Assembly (NCBI GenBank): GCA_014804755.1
Contig: JAAUZE010000013.1
Coordinates: 1-55,770 of the forward strand
Direction: 5' to 3'
Length of the DNA: 55,770 nt
Source of the DNA: Lachnospiraceae bacterium
GTDB taxonomy: Bacteria > Bacillota > Clostridia > Lachnospirales > Lachnospiraceae
This document shows positions 1 through 8,478 of the stretch, in pieces. The translations under genes and the position numbers were made by a program. How positions within the stretch are numbered: position 1 is the first letter of the stretch; every line of letters starts with the position of its first letter. Under the pieces are notes generated by a model. The model was not told where the DNA came from. It was given only the letters and a program-made list of their open reading frames with translations, and ran no database searches.

Positions 1-100
1 GACCTGCTTTTGTCTCTTCCTCGAATAACATTTCGTAAGAAGGGTTGTGCACGATTTCTTTGACACCGGTAATGCCATACTTGCTTAAATCAATTGCCAT
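1..100 (-). CDS. pckA: Phosphoenolpyruvate carboxykinase (ATP), 5' end only
   Basis: Only the first 33 codons lie in the window; the gene runs off the left edge. The N-terminus [16 protein letters not shown] and the following [12 protein letters not shown] are the characteristic start of clostridial ATP-dependent PEP carboxykinases, which interconvert oxaloacetate + ATP and PEP + CO2 + ADP in the cytoplasm. An AGAGAGG ribosome binding site precedes the ATG by 8 bases, and a TATAAT-like hexamer sits at 123-128. The catalytic P-loop is outside the window, so the identification rests on the N-terminus alone. In fermenting anaerobes this enzyme often runs toward oxaloacetate, which would fit the decarboxylase operon at 31-36 kb. 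Confidence 0.85.
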   Translation of the reverse strand, partial: MAIDLSKYGITGVKEIVHNPSYEMLFEEETKAG

Positions 101-271
101 TTTTTTAACCTCTCTTCTTAATATTATAGTTGATATATAGAACCCATTGGCTATATATGTTTAAAATATACCATATTCAGGAAAATAAGTAAATACAAAC
201 ACGAAAATCAATTTTTTTGTATTTTTTGTATTTTGGGGCGTTGTTAGTTAGGTGCATCATTAATGACACCA

Positions 272-307
272 AAAAATCGCTGAAGCCGCACGACCTCAGC
301 GATTTTT
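272..307 (-). terminator. Rho-independent terminator of thrC
   Basis: A 12-bp perfect inverted repeat (AAAAATCGCTGA, 272-283, with TCAGCGATTTTT, 296-307) lies 48 bases after the thrC stop. Read on the minus strand it ends in a T-run. The A-rich left side also allows some function in the other direction. The remaining 101-271 stretch is AT-rich leader DNA of pckA with no ORF that I can support. Confidence 0.85.
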
Positions 308-355
308 CTTTGGGAGTGCTTTTTACAGCCCCTTTCCCATATTCTTTTCCTCGGT

Positions 356-1846
356 TTACATGAGTCCGAGAATCTCCGTAACGACCGCCTTCATTTCCTC
401 TTTTTCGCAGGCTCTGTCATGTCTGACCGGCGCGGTACGAATTTCCTCGATCGCCTCCGGTATCTTCACACCGCCAAGCTCCGATAAGGTATCCGCAAGC
501 GCAAGATCCTCCTGCGCAGCATATTTCTCATCAATTGCCCGCATCACGGCTTTCGTAAACTTAAACGGACTTGCCGTGGATGCGATCACCGTCTTTGTCC
601 GATCGTTCGTCTCCGTCTTATATTTCTCATATACCTTCGCGGCAACCGCCGTGTGGGTATCAATGATATACCCCGTCTTTTGATACAGCGCGGAGATCAT
701 CTGTGCCGTCTCTTCCTCAGACGCATAATTGCCATAAAAATCCGCAAGCTGCTCCTCCATTTCGGGCGTCAGCTGATAGCTTCCTTTTTCGGATAACTGT
801 TTCATCAGCGCCGCGTTTTTGTCCGCATCCTCTCCCGCGATGCGATAGATCAACCGCTCTAAATTACTGGAGATCAAAATATCCATGGACGGGGAACTGG
901 TCAGCACAAATTCACGGTTTTTATCATAGGTTCCCGTTTTGAAGAAGTCATATAACACTTTGTTCTCATTGGATGCACAAATAAGCTTTGCGATCGGCAG
1001 TCCCATATTTTTCGCATAAAATGCCGCTAAGATATTTCCGAAATTGCCCGTCGGAACGACCACATTGATCGGCTCGCCCTCCTTTACGGCTCCCTGCGCA
1101 CAAAGTCTTGCGTACGCATAGACATAGTACACGATCTGCGGAACCAGTCTTCCGATATTGATCGAATTTGCCGACGAGAACTGAAAGCCCTTCTCAGCCA
1201 TCAGCGCCGCAAGCTCCTTATCTGAAAAGAGCGTTTTCACGCCGGTCTGCGCGTCATCAAAATTGCCGTGAATGCCCACAACATAGGTGTTATCGCCCTT
1301 CTGTGTCACCATCTGCTTCTCCTGTACGGGACTGACGCCGTTCTTCGGATAAAAAACAATGATCCTCGTGCCCTTTACGTCAGCAAATCCCGCAAGCGCC
1401 GCTTTTCCGGTATCGCCCGAGGTTGCGGTCAGAATCACGATCTCATTTGTGACCTGATTTTTTCTCGCTGCAGTCAGCATAAAGTGCGGCAGGATGGAAA
1501 GCGCCATATCCTTAAACGCGATGGTCTTTCCGTGAAACAGCTCTAAATAATACGCGCCGTCCGCTTCCTTTAACGGAGCGATCTGCTCCGTATCAAATTT
1601 GGAATCATAGGCATTGGCAATGCAGTTTTTTAACTCCTCCTCGGTAAAGTCCGTCAAAAACAGCTTCATCACCTCGTAGGCAGTCTCCTGATAGCTCATG
1701 CCGGACAGCTTATCCATTGTCAATGTAAGCTTCGGAATCCGATCCGGAACAAACAGCCCGCCGTCCTTTGCAAGTCCTTTCAAAATCGCCATCGACGCCG
1801 TCACCGGCTCGGATTTGCCTCTTGTACTTCTGTATAAAACTTCCAT
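356..1846 (-). CDS. thrC: Threonine synthase
   Basis: A 496-aa PLP enzyme converting O-phospho-L-homoserine to threonine in the cytoplasm. The N-terminal signature (STRG near residue 8, then GLAKDGGLFVP at 24-34) is that of threonine synthase. The PLP lysine is in FHGKTIAFKDMA (Lys about 112), followed by the phosphate-binding TSGDTGKAALAG near 140-152. The length is normal for the long bacterial class. AGGAGA precedes the ATG by 6 bases, which supports this start. It appears monocistronic: its own promoter lies upstream at 1906-1934 and a terminator follows. No T-box or threonine attenuator is visible in the short leader. Confidence 0.96.
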   Translation of the reverse strand: MEVLYRSTRGKSEPVTASMAILKGLAKDGGLFVPDRIPKLTLTMDKLSGMSYQETAYEVMKLFLTDFTEEELKNCIANAYDSKFDTEQIAPLKEADGAYYLELFHGKTIAFKDMALSILPHFMLTAARKNQVTNEIVILTATSGDTGKAALAGFADVKGTRIIVFYPKNGVSPVQEKQMVTQKGDNTYVVGIHGNFDDAQTGVKTLFSDKELAALMAEKGFQFSSANSINIGRLVPQIVYYVYAYARLCAQGAVKEGEPINVVVPTGNFGNILAAFYAKNMGLPIAKLICASNENKVLYDFFKTGTYDKNREFVLTSSPSMDILISSNLERLIYRIAGEDADKNAALMKQLSEKGSYQLTPEMEEQLADFYGNYASEEETAQMISALYQKTGYIIDTHTAVAAKVYEKYKTETNDRTKTVIASTASPFKFTKAVMRAIDEKYAAQEDLALADTLSELGGVKIPEAIEEIRTAPVRHDRACEKEEMKAVVTEILGLM

Positions 1847-1905
1847 TTCGTTTCTCCTATTCTTTCCTCACCATAACAGGAATCATCATCGTGAAATCCA
1901 TGCCT

Positions 1906-1934
1906 AGTGTAGCACAAAAGAGAGTCCGGCACAA
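1906..1934 (-). promoter_or_regulatory. Probable thrC promoter
   Basis: On the minus strand TTGTGC (-35) is separated by 17 bases from TACACT (-10). The -10 is preceded by TGC, an extended -10 element. The promoter lies about 60 bases ahead of the thrC start. Confidence 0.5.
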
Positions 1935-1954
1935 TGTTCTATTTTCAAAAAGTA

Positions 1955-2956
1955 TCAGGATGTGAAAAACTCATGTCCTCCGTAACTGAATAATTTCGTC
2001 AGGCATTCGTCGAACCAGCGCATCTGACTGCTTCCCGCATAGCGCCGTGCCGCAAAAAACAGCGCGCCCTCGGAATAGTCCTCGCCTGCCAGCGCCCGGT
2101 TGACCGCTTCTCTGGTATCCTCCGTTACGACCACCTTATAATAGCTTCCGCTTGCAACCGGAGAAAACTGCGCCTTTCCGCCTGACCGCTGAAATATAAC
2201 GTCATACACGCTGTTCGGAAAACGTTCGTCCACCACGCGATTTAATACCACATTGGCAACAAGGATCTTCCCCTTTGTATCCTCGTTTCCCGCCTCCGCC
2301 TGCACAATGCGAAGAAGCGCCTCGTAATCCTCCGCTGACACGATAATGCCCCAGCCCCCGGTCTGCACATCCGCGCCGTCCTCCAATTCCAACGCTGTCT
2401 CTATGTGCTCTTCTGCGGGTTCTGCCGCACCTGTATCCGCATTTGCCTGCAACTGCGATTCCGTGTCCTCTCCTGCCTGTCCGGCTGCACCCGTGCCTGC
2501 ATTTGCCTGCGGTTGCGCCTCCGTGTCCTCTCCTGCCTGTCCGGCTGCACCCGTGCCTGCATTTGCCTGCAACTGCGATTCCGTGTCCTCTCCTGCCTGT
2601 CCGGCTGCACCTATACCCCCTTCGGTTTGCTCTCCTTCCTCTGCTACGGCAAGCGTACTGACAGTCGTTCCTGCTTCCAGTCCGACATCGCCATCTGACC
2701 GCGGCATTCCGCCGCCGTCATGTTCTCCCTCAAACGCAAGCAGTTCCATCTCTATCACACGTTGTTCTGACGCCGTATAAGGAACATAACGCTTGTCCGC
2801 TTCCCCGGCAGTCCATGCAATTTCCGTTCCCTCACTCAGAAACTCTCCGGTCTGACAGCATGACACACCATAGGATACGCCGCCGCACACGCCGAGCACC
2901 ATCACGCTCAGCAGAAAATAAATCACATATTTTTGTTCTGTCCATCTTTTATTCAT
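1955..2956 (-). CDS. Cell wall hydrolase, SleB/Hydrolase_2 family
   Basis: The 333-aa reading starts at MNKRWTEQK. A longer frame to 3112 exists but would run antisense into the divergent gene, so I reject it. An N-terminal membrane segment (about residues 9-30) anchors or exports the protein. A low-complexity Glu/Ala/Gly linker carries three 20-aa repeats. The C-terminal ~125 residues, from EDYEALLRIVQAEAGNE, match the spore-cortex-lytic SleB catalytic domain, which cleaves peptidoglycan glycan strands; the conserved RIVQAEA contains the catalytic glutamate. The peptidoglycan-binding domain found in classical SleB is missing and the linker stands in its place. The ribosome binding site is weak. 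Confidence 0.85.
   Translation of the reverse strand: MNKRWTEQKYVIYFLLSVMVLGVCGGVSYGVSCCQTGEFLSEGTEIAWTAGEADKRYVPYTASEQRVIEMELLAFEGEHDGGGMPRSDGDVGLEAGTTVSTLAVAEEGEQTEGGIGAAGQAGEDTESQLQANAGTGAAGQAGEDTEAQPQANAGTGAAGQAGEDTESQLQANADTGAAEPAEEHIETALELEDGADVQTGGWGIIVSAEDYEALLRIVQAEAGNEDTKGKILVANVVLNRVVDERFPNSVYDVIFQRSGGKAQFSPVASGSYYKVVVTEDTREAVNRALAGEDYSEGALFFAARRYAGSSQMRWFDECLTKLFSYGGHEFFTS
2427..2606 (-). repeat. Three tandem 60-bp repeats in the hydrolase gene
   Basis: Units 2427-2486, 2487-2546 and 2547-2606 are nearly identical, and units 1 and 3 share the block that differs in unit 2. The 60-bp period keeps the frame and encodes AGQAGEDTESQLQANAGTGA-type units. It is an in-frame minisatellite in the linker between the membrane anchor and the catalytic domain. 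Confidence 0.95.
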
Positions 2957-2963
2957 ACTTAAA

Positions 2964-2992
2964 TTGTATTCTGCCTGTCCAAATGATATACT
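2964..2992 (+). promoter_or_regulatory. Promoter of the AP2-like gene
   Basis: TTGTAT (2964-2969), a 17-base spacer and TATACT (2987-2992) lie 33 bases ahead of the ATG at 3026. Confidence 0.6.
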
Positions 2993-3025
2993 TAAAAAAA
3001 TGTTTTTTTCACAAAGGAGTAAAAA

Positions 3026-3826
3026 ATGTCCACAAGGAAAGGTGTTTTTCCGGCAAAAAAAAAGGACGGCAGCGTCTATTATCGCGCTTCCGTCACTCAT
3101 CATCAAAAGCATATTTCGCTTGGGAGTTTTGAAACAGAACAGTCTGCGGGCGACGCATACTGCGAAGCGCGCGCCCTGCTGTCAACTCCTTCTCTTTGTT
3201 TTTGCACGGATCACCAGCCCCGCGCTCTCTCGTTTGAAAAGTATGTCACGCTCATGAATTTCCGTGACAATCATTATTATTTCGGCAATCCGATCTATGC
3301 CTATCCGCGCTATTTTCTGTATTTCTGGTCGCGCGAGATCGTATTCAAATTCGATACGGACGATCTGTTCTACTACGCCTCCCACAAGATCATGAAGCGC
3401 GGCGGTCATTATTTTGTTGCCGATTACGGTATGCAGGTAAGCTTATGCAGCCGCTATGGCATCAGACCTTACGCCGTCGCAGGGCGCGATTACCGCTTTA
3501 TCAATGGGGATCCCTATGATTTCCGCTATGAGAATATCCATATCATCAACCGCTATCACGGCGTACGGCTCATCCAAAAATCGGGTCACGCCATGTATCG
3601 GGCGGTGATCCATATCCGCAGCAATTACGTCATCGGCGTTTTCCGCACGGAAACGGAAGCCGCCATCGCGTATAATAAGGCTGCGGATATTCTCACAAAA
3701 AACGGGTTTACACGCAATTTTATTCAGAATTATATTGATAATGTCACTCCCGCAGAATACGCCGCGATTTATGAATCCGTTGTCATTCCGGATAAACTGG
3801 AGCGTCTTACTCCGCCCCCATCATGA
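3026..3826 (+). CDS. AP2-like DNA-binding protein with degenerate HNH core
   Basis: A 266-aa protein preceded by AAAGGAG. Residues 1-50 (KGVFPAKKKDGSVYYRASV, then ISLGSFETEQSAGDAY) and residues 178-225 (HGVRL, MYRAVIHI, IGVFRTETEAAIAYNKAA) each look like an AP2 fold: a three-stranded sheet followed by an alanine-rich helix. Between them NGDPYDFRYENIHIINRYHG resembles the end of HNH homing endonucleases that carry AP2 modules, but I do not see a complete His-Asn-His metal site. It therefore looks like a DNA-binding protein derived from a homing endonuclease. It stands alone, divergent from the wall hydrolase, and its 3' end overlaps the convergent ABC permease by 20 bases. Target and role are unknown. 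Confidence 0.65.
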   Translation: MSTRKGVFPAKKKDGSVYYRASVTHHQKHISLGSFETEQSAGDAYCEARALLSTPSLCFCTDHQPRALSFEKYVTLMNFRDNHYYFGNPIYAYPRYFLYFWSREIVFKFDTDDLFYYASHKIMKRGGHYFVADYGMQVSLCSRYGIRPYAVAGRDYRFINGDPYDFRYENIHIINRYHGVRLIQKSGHAMYRAVIHIRSNYVIGVFRTETEAAIAYNKAADILTKNGFTRNFIQNYIDNVTPAEYAAIYESVVIPDKLERLTPPPS

Positions 3827-4958
3827 TCTCCTTGATGGAAATGTGTCTCATTTTTTCAGAATAACCATACATCAGTATTTCATATAAAACGGCAAAGCAA
3901 ACGAGTGAAAGGAGCATCCGCGGCACCGAAAACTGATAGGCAGGCATGCCGTCCATATCCCGAAAAACAATATCGACCATGATGCGCAGCAACCCGTATT
4001 GATACACCGTGCCGACCGCAAAACCGATATACGCCGCGGGGCGGTATACGCCAAGCAGCGCCTGACAACACTCCCGCTGCGAATAGCCGAATGCACGCAT
4101 CATCGCAATCGTTTTCACATTGCCGCGCACAACGGTCGTCACCGCCAAAAACAACGTCGTTACCGCTAGGACAAGCCCGATCACCATGATCATGGCCCCC
4201 ATCATTTCACTTGCCAGTTTCTTCATGCTGAATGACATCTGTGTCATTGCCGAAAAGCAAAAGGAAGAAAACACCATAAAGAATAACAGGATTTTCTTTT
4301 CCCACAGGGTGGTACGTTTTAACTCACGCAGGAAGTGATCCTGTTCTTTTCCGGCAACGGCTCTCCGCGCTTTCCCGTCCGGTATGCTGTCCTCTTTTAG
4401 CAGGCGAAGCGGCGGTACCTTCAGACGGATGCGCGCATACACAATGGCAAGCGCTGAAAAAAATACGGTCGGCAGAAGCGCCGTCCACAAAATGAGCATC
4501 GGATGATAGCGCACGACAAGATCGGGCAAAAAGCCATCCTTATTCTGCACGCGATAGAGCGCGGGCATCATCAGATACGCGGTCACAACGCCAAGCCCCG
4601 CCCCCGTCAAAACACTGCTTCCGAATACCCAAAAGCTTCCCGCGATACGCCAGTTTCCATAGCCGAGCGCCTTTAAGATTCCAAGCTCTTTTTTATGAGT
4701 GTCAATATAGTGCTTGATATAAAAACACAGGGTAACGACTGAAGTCAAAAGCAGACAGCCTCCCGTGATCAGGCAGACGATCACCGACGTCGCCTCCTGT
4801 GCCTTATATACGATCATTTCCTGTTCGGTCGTAAGAAGCTCCGCGATCGTCAAAAGATCCATTCTGTAATTCAAAAACAGCGTGCAGACAAGGACAGCAC
4901 AATAAACGATCACCGAGATTCCAATTAGCTTTACCGCATCTTTTATTCCCACGATCAT
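3807..4958 (-). CDS. ABC transporter permease, FtsX/MacB type
   Basis: A 383-aa integral membrane protein. I prefer the ATG at 4958, four bases after the ATPase stop and behind GGATGGTGAG, over the in-frame ATG at 4979. About eight hydrophobic segments form two FtsX-like halves of four. Each half carries the typical cytosolic coupling motif (KELGILKALGYGNWRIAGS near 90 and KTIAMMRAFGYSQRECCQ near 290). The large extracytoplasmic domain of true MacB is missing. It forms an operon with the ATPase and TetR genes, so it is most likely a TetR-controlled peptide, lipid or antibiotic exporter. Confidence 0.85.
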   Translation of the reverse strand: MIVGIKDAVKLIGISVIVYCAVLVCTLFLNYRMDLLTIAELLTTEQEMIVYKAQEATSVIVCLITGGCLLLTSVVTLCFYIKHYIDTHKKELGILKALGYGNWRIAGSFWVFGSSVLTGAGLGVVTAYLMMPALYRVQNKDGFLPDLVVRYHPMLILWTALLPTVFFSALAIVYARIRLKVPPLRLLKEDSIPDGKARRAVAGKEQDHFLRELKRTTLWEKKILLFFMVFSSFCFSAMTQMSFSMKKLASEMMGAMIMVIGLVLAVTTLFLAVTTVVRGNVKTIAMMRAFGYSQRECCQALLGVYRPAAYIGFAVGTVYQYGLLRIMVDIVFRDMDGMPAYQFSVPRMLLSLVCFAVLYEILMYGYSEKMRHISIKEIMMGAE

Positions 4959-4962
4959 ACGC

Positions 4963-5655
4963 TCACCATCCGATCTCATAGGCGCTTTTTACCGCCTCAT
5001 TGGTGCGGATTTCCGCAATCTGTCCGCTGTTCACCACAACGACCCTGTGCGCCATCTCCGCAATATTCTGATTATGTGTCACCATCACGATCGTAAAGCC
5101 GTAGGCTTCATACAGACGGCAGATATAATCAAGCGCGCTCCTGCCGGTCTGCTCATCAAGCGCCCCTGTCGGCTCATCCAGAAAGAGCACGTTCGGCTTT
5201 TTGGCAAGTGCCCTTGCGATCGACACTCTCTGCTGTTCTCCACCCGACAACTGGTTCGGATATTTGCCTCGTTTTTCTTTTAATCCGACTGCCTCGATCA
5301 TCTCGGCATACGCCGCATTATCCGCCAGGTCAGCGCCCATTTTTACATTTTTATCCACGGTCATATTCGGCAGCAGATAATATTGCTGAAAAATAAATCC
5401 GACATTCTCTTTCCGAAATGTTGTCAATTGATCATCGGAAAGCTGCGTGATGTCCCGCCCGTCATAACAGATGCTCCCCCCATCGGGCTTTTCCAATCCC
5501 GACATGACGTGTAAAAGCGTGGATTTTCCGGAACCGGACGCGCCTAATATCACTACAAAATCATGCTCCTCAATGGTAAGATTGATTCCTCTTAACACCT
5601 GCGTACGGCTTTCCCCGCTTCCATACGTTTTTGTGATATTGTGCAATTCAATCAT
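4963..5655 (-). CDS. ABC transporter ATP-binding protein, LolD/MacB type
   Basis: A 230-aa nucleotide-binding subunit energising the adjacent permease. Walker [10 protein letters not shown] is at 38-46, the Q-loop FQQYYLLPN near 89-97, signature LSGGEQQR at 136-143, Walker [13 protein letters not shown] at 156-167, and the switch His is in VMVTHNQ. These features, the length and an FtsX-type partner place it in the LolD/MacB/BceA subfamily. Its start overlaps the end of tetR by 8 bases, so translation is probably coupled. Confidence 0.93.
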   Translation of the reverse strand: MIELHNITKTYGSGESRTQVLRGINLTIEEHDFVVILGASGSGKSTLLHVMSGLEKPDGGSICYDGRDITQLSDDQLTTFRKENVGFIFQQYYLLPNMTVDKNVKMGADLADNAAYAEMIEAVGLKEKRGKYPNQLSGGEQQRVSIARALAKKPNVLFLDEPTGALDEQTGRSALDYICRLYEAYGFTIVMVTHNQNIAEMAHRVVVVNSGQIAEIRTNEAVKSAYEIGW

Positions 5656-6253
5656 TTTTTTCCTCTCCTTTATGACTTTGCATCCCTTTTATTTCCTTAA
5701 GCAGACCGGTAAAAATTTCCGTCATCATACCGCCGATCTGCTCCAGCGTAAAACAGCACATTCTTGTTGCAAAAAGCGTCGCAATCCCATGCGTATAAAT
5801 CCACAAATGCTGATAAAGCCTCTGTGCCTCTGCATCGGAAAGCCCGTATCCGTCCACGATGGACAGCAAAATGTCCTCATAATTCTCGTCGATCACAGGA
5901 AGCACGCCTTCGATATTCGGGTGTTTTTCCTGTTCCTTCATAAACAGTAATCCGAATAATTTCGGCTCTTCCACAGCAAACCGGATATATTGTTCTCCCA
6001 CACCCTTAAACCGGGGGCCGTCCGTTTTCAACAACCCCTTTTTGACATAGCGGTTATAGCATGCCCTTGCCGCCTTCAACACCTCGTCCTGTACCTCCTC
6101 CATACTCTGGAACACGGTAAAGATCGGGCGCGGCGAGCTGCCAAGCCGTTCGGCAAGCGCCCTTGCAGTCAGTGCGTCAACCCCCTCCTCCTTCACAAGG
6201 TTCAGCGCGGCTTCAATGATCTCTTCTCTTTCAAATTTTGCCTTGGGCGGCAT
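5648..6253 (-). CDS. TetR/AcrR family regulator
   Basis: A 201-aa repressor, probably of its own operon with the ABC exporter. The start at 6253 (MPPKAKFERE) is chosen because AGGAGG lies 7 bases upstream; a start six codons earlier has no such site. Residues 10-55 form the TetR helix-turn-helix (LTARALAERLGSSPRPIFTVF). The C-terminal half, with WIYTHGIATLFA, resembles the WHG-type ligand-binding domain. The same subfamily appears again at 30208-30759 in this window. Confidence 0.9.
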   Translation of the reverse strand: MPPKAKFEREEIIEAALNLVKEEGVDALTARALAERLGSSPRPIFTVFQSMEEVQDEVLKAARACYNRYVKKGLLKTDGPRFKGVGEQYIRFAVEEPKLFGLLFMKEQEKHPNIEGVLPVIDENYEDILLSIVDGYGLSDAEAQRLYQHLWIYTHGIATLFATRMCCFTLEQIGGMMTEIFTGLLKEIKGMQSHKGEEKND

Positions 6254-6288
6254 GGTAATCCTCCTTTTCACGCCAATTTGACATTTTT

Positions 6289-6362
6289 ATCTAAAACACT
6301 CGTTCTGCAACATTTGTTTTAGATTGTAACACAAAAAATAACACGGTTCAAGTGTTATTTTT
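6289..6362 (-). promoter_or_regulatory. Promoter and palindromic control region of the tetR-ABC operon
   Basis: On the minus strand TTGAAC (plus 6346-6351), a 17-base spacer and TACAAT (plus 6323-6328) form a good promoter. An 11-bp perfect inverted repeat (6334-6344 with 6352-6362, GTGTTATTTTT arms, 7-base loop) surrounds the -35. Because it ends in a T-run it can also serve as terminator for the ArsR operon upstream. A second inverted repeat, ATCTAAAACA (6289-6298) with TGTTTTAGAT (6315-6324), covers the -10 edge and start point and is the likelier TetR operator. Confidence 0.65.
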
Positions 6363-6388
6363 GATACGGCCGGGCGGTGATCACGTTT

Positions 6389-6943
6389 TCATGTTTTTAT
6401 TCGCCAATACGCTACCCCATTTCTGCCTAAGAGCCGTTCACTTACCATGTCACGGCGGATCGTACAGAAATCATCGTAGAAATCGGCAATGATAATGTTT
6501 ACTTCCCGCTCGGAATACATTCTGTCAAAGTCAAATGCTTCGGCAATTACTTCTAAAACAATGCGTTCCTTTTTAAGCTGAGTGGGAATGGATTTTAATT
6601 TCCCATATTCAAAAAAGGCATCTATTACCCTTTGCCGATAATCTGCATCACGCTGTGCCTGTTTTTGTGCCTCGTCCGATTCTTGCTGCAATATCTCCAA
6701 TATGCTGGTCTGAAATATTTCTTTGTTCAGGGAATACATCATATAATATTGATTTTTGTATGCAGTCACAGCGCCTGCATCTGATAATTTTTTCAGATGG
6801 AAGGAAATGGTAGGCGCGGTAAGGTCCAACCGCTCTGCCAATCTCTCAACATACATATCCTCGACAGCAAGGGATTTTAAGATTTGCAGCCGTGACTTAT
6901 CTGCCAAACACTTAAATAGGCTGATTGCTTCTGCTTCGGTCAT
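6389..6943 (-). CDS. ArsR-type winged-helix regulator with C-terminal DUF2087
   Basis: 184 aa from the ATG at 6943, which follows GGAGG by 7 bases; an upstream in-frame start has no such support. Residues 1-75 are an ArsR winged helix (LFKCLADKSRLQILKSL, then TAPTISFHLKKLSDAGAV). Residues about 115-180 (LKKERIVLEVIAEAFDFDRMYSEREVN, split by a short loop) match DUF2087, a domain often fused to such regulators. I see no metal-binding CxC in the recognition helix, so a metal sensor role is unlikely. It overlaps the preceding gene by 4 bases (ATGA) and is last in the aminopeptidase operon. Confidence 0.85.
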   Translation of the reverse strand: MTEAEAISLFKCLADKSRLQILKSLAVEDMYVERLAERLDLTAPTISFHLKKLSDAGAVTAYKNQYYMMYSLNKEIFQTSILEILQQESDEAQKQAQRDADYRQRVIDAFFEYGKLKSIPTQLKKERIVLEVIAEAFDFDRMYSEREVNIIIADFYDDFCTIRRDMVSERLLGRNGVAYWRIKT

Positions 6944-7308
6944 GTCGTTTCCTCCCAAATCTGCATACACATATCCTTTATTTCCCGGACGGTGTCGAGC
7001 TTAATACTTTCAATGTGCATTCTTTCAACATCCCCATGCTGTTTGGCCTTTTCATAGGAAGTCATCCAATTCGTCGGAATCTGCTCCGCTTTTTGCAAGA
7101 AAAAACGCTTCTTCGCTAAATCGTCCTTTCCACAGACCCTTTCCGCAACAGAGAGAATCGTCTTGAAAATCTCATAGATGTTTGCGCGGATTTTTTCATC
7201 ATTTCCTTCATCCATGCGGTCATCCTCAGTAAGCAGCTTGCTGCGTTGTTTACAAGCTGCGATCTGTTCATCCAAATAGGACTCAAATTTTCGTTGTTGT
7301 TCGTTCAT
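6940..7308 (-). CDS. Hypothetical 122-aa protein in the aminopeptidase operon
   Basis: A soluble, charged, largely helical protein without signal peptide or membrane segment. GGAGGG precedes the ATG by 7 bases. It lies 15 bases after the M29 peptidase gene and overlaps the regulator start by 4 bases, so it is a genuine operon member. I recognise no domain. Its position suggests a partner of the regulator or of the peptidase, but this is inference only. Confidence 0.75.
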   Translation of the reverse strand: MNEQQRKFESYLDEQIAACKQRSKLLTEDDRMDEGNDEKIRANIYEIFKTILSVAERVCGKDDLAKKRFFLQKAEQIPTNWMTSYEKAKQHGDVERMHIESIKLDTVREIKDMCMQIWEETT

Positions 7309-7323
7309 ATCGCTGCCCTCCGG

Positions 7324-8310
7324 TTATAAGACGATCGTTCCATGACCGACAAAGTCAATGTGATCCGAAGCCTCGTTTGTCCCGCCGAACATATGATTTG
7401 CGCCAACTGCAATATGAAAAGTGCCGCACATTTTTTCATCCAAAACAGGATAACCGCACAGATCCGTCACATTGGGGTTCATGCCAAAGCCAAGCTCGCA
7501 AACAACGCTGTTTTCCTGTGGCTGCTTCTCAAAATAGGCCATAACTTCAGGCCGATCACTATTGATGATCCGCCCATCCTTGATATACAGCAGAACATGA
7601 TCATATTTAGCGCCGTCAAGATAGAAGGTTTCAAAATAAACCGTCCCCTGCGTTTTGTCCTCGACCGGAGCAATGTAAATCTCGCCGCACGGAAGATCGC
7701 CATCCCCTGCGTCAATATGCCAGACTCTATCGGTTAGCTCAAAGAAAAGCTCGCAATCCTCCCCCGTGCGGAGCAACACGTTACCCGCGCCCTCAAAACG
7801 GTCTTTTTCCTGCCTGCAAGCCTCATAAATGGCAGTGTAGTCAACGTCATAGGCTCTCTCCATGCGCTGAATAAAATCCTGCGGGTCGAGACCGGATTCT
7901 TCCGCGTTTGCCGCAGTGGGGATTCTGATTTGCGTAAAGCGTTTACAGTCCATGAGTTTTGAAAAGAGTTGCGCCATATATTTGCGGTAAAGCGTAAACT
8001 GATCCTCATCAATTTCATATCCAAGAATCACAGGTCGATAAGCGAAAACATCCAGCACCGCGTCAAATTTGGTAAACAAATCAAAATATTGTTCTCCAAA
8101 GCAGCTTTCTTTCGCCGCAAGGAAGATATCCCGGTTTATAGAACGGGATTGCTGCAGCAATAGGGGCGTCGCGCCCAGCTCCGCCACGGCTATGATGAAA
8201 TTGTTTGCAATCTCCTTGTCAGCATCCTCACCCCAAAAATGAATGAGGACCATTTCGCCGGCAGAAACGCCGCTGGCTTTCACAATTTTAGATATCATTT
8301 TTCTGTCCAT
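7324..8310 (-). CDS. M29 family aminopeptidase
   Basis: A 328-aa cytoplasmic metallopeptidase of the AmpS/AmpT (thermophilic aminopeptidase) family, which removes N-terminal residues from peptides using a two-metal centre. The C-terminal third shows the family motifs: GEIYIAP with a metal-ligand Glu, CELGFGMNPNV, GTFHIAVGANHMFGG with a ligand His, and HIDFV with His and Asp ligands. The N-terminal domain is more divergent and somewhat short. It has its own promoter at 8339-8367 and an AGGAGG site 11 bases upstream, and heads a three-gene operon with the hypothetical protein and the ArsR-DUF2087 regulator. Confidence 0.85.
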   Translation of the reverse strand: MDRKMISKIVKASGVSAGEMVLIHFWGEDADKEIANNFIIAVAELGATPLLLQQSRSINRDIFLAAKESCFGEQYFDLFTKFDAVLDVFAYRPVILGYEIDEDQFTLYRKYMAQLFSKLMDCKRFTQIRIPTAANAEESGLDPQDFIQRMERAYDVDYTAIYEACRQEKDRFEGAGNVLLRTGEDCELFFELTDRVWHIDAGDGDLPCGEIYIAPVEDKTQGTVYFETFYLDGAKYDHVLLYIKDGRIINSDRPEVMAYFEKQPQENSVVCELGFGMNPNVTDLCGYPVLDEKMCGTFHIAVGANHMFGGTNEASDHIDFVGHGTIVL

Positions 8311-8338
8311 CGTATTTCAAACCTCCTGTTTGATTCTG

Positions 8339-8367
8339 ATTATACTATTATATTATCATAATTTCAA
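8339..8367 (-). promoter_or_regulatory. Promoter of the aminopeptidase operon
   Basis: On the minus strand TTGAAA (plus 8362-8367), a 17-base spacer and TATAAT (plus 8339-8344) lie about 30 bases ahead of the start codon in a very AT-rich stretch. Confidence 0.7.
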
Positions 8368-8478
8368 TATTTAATTTTATATTTATCTAAATAGATTTTA
8401 ATATAGCCTATGTTATAGGGTATCGCGTGATTTGTTCTCTATAAAACAAAAATATCAAATCCTTAATAGCTAAAAAAT

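Noticed and set aside
2427-2606. CRISPR-like repeats
   Set aside because: The 60-bp units are contiguous, with no spacers, and are an in-frame coding repeat. No other repeat-spacer array was seen.
2957-3112. Upstream extension of the wall hydrolase to 385 aa
   Set aside because: It would run antisense through the promoter and start of the divergent AP2-like gene, and lacks a ribosome binding site.
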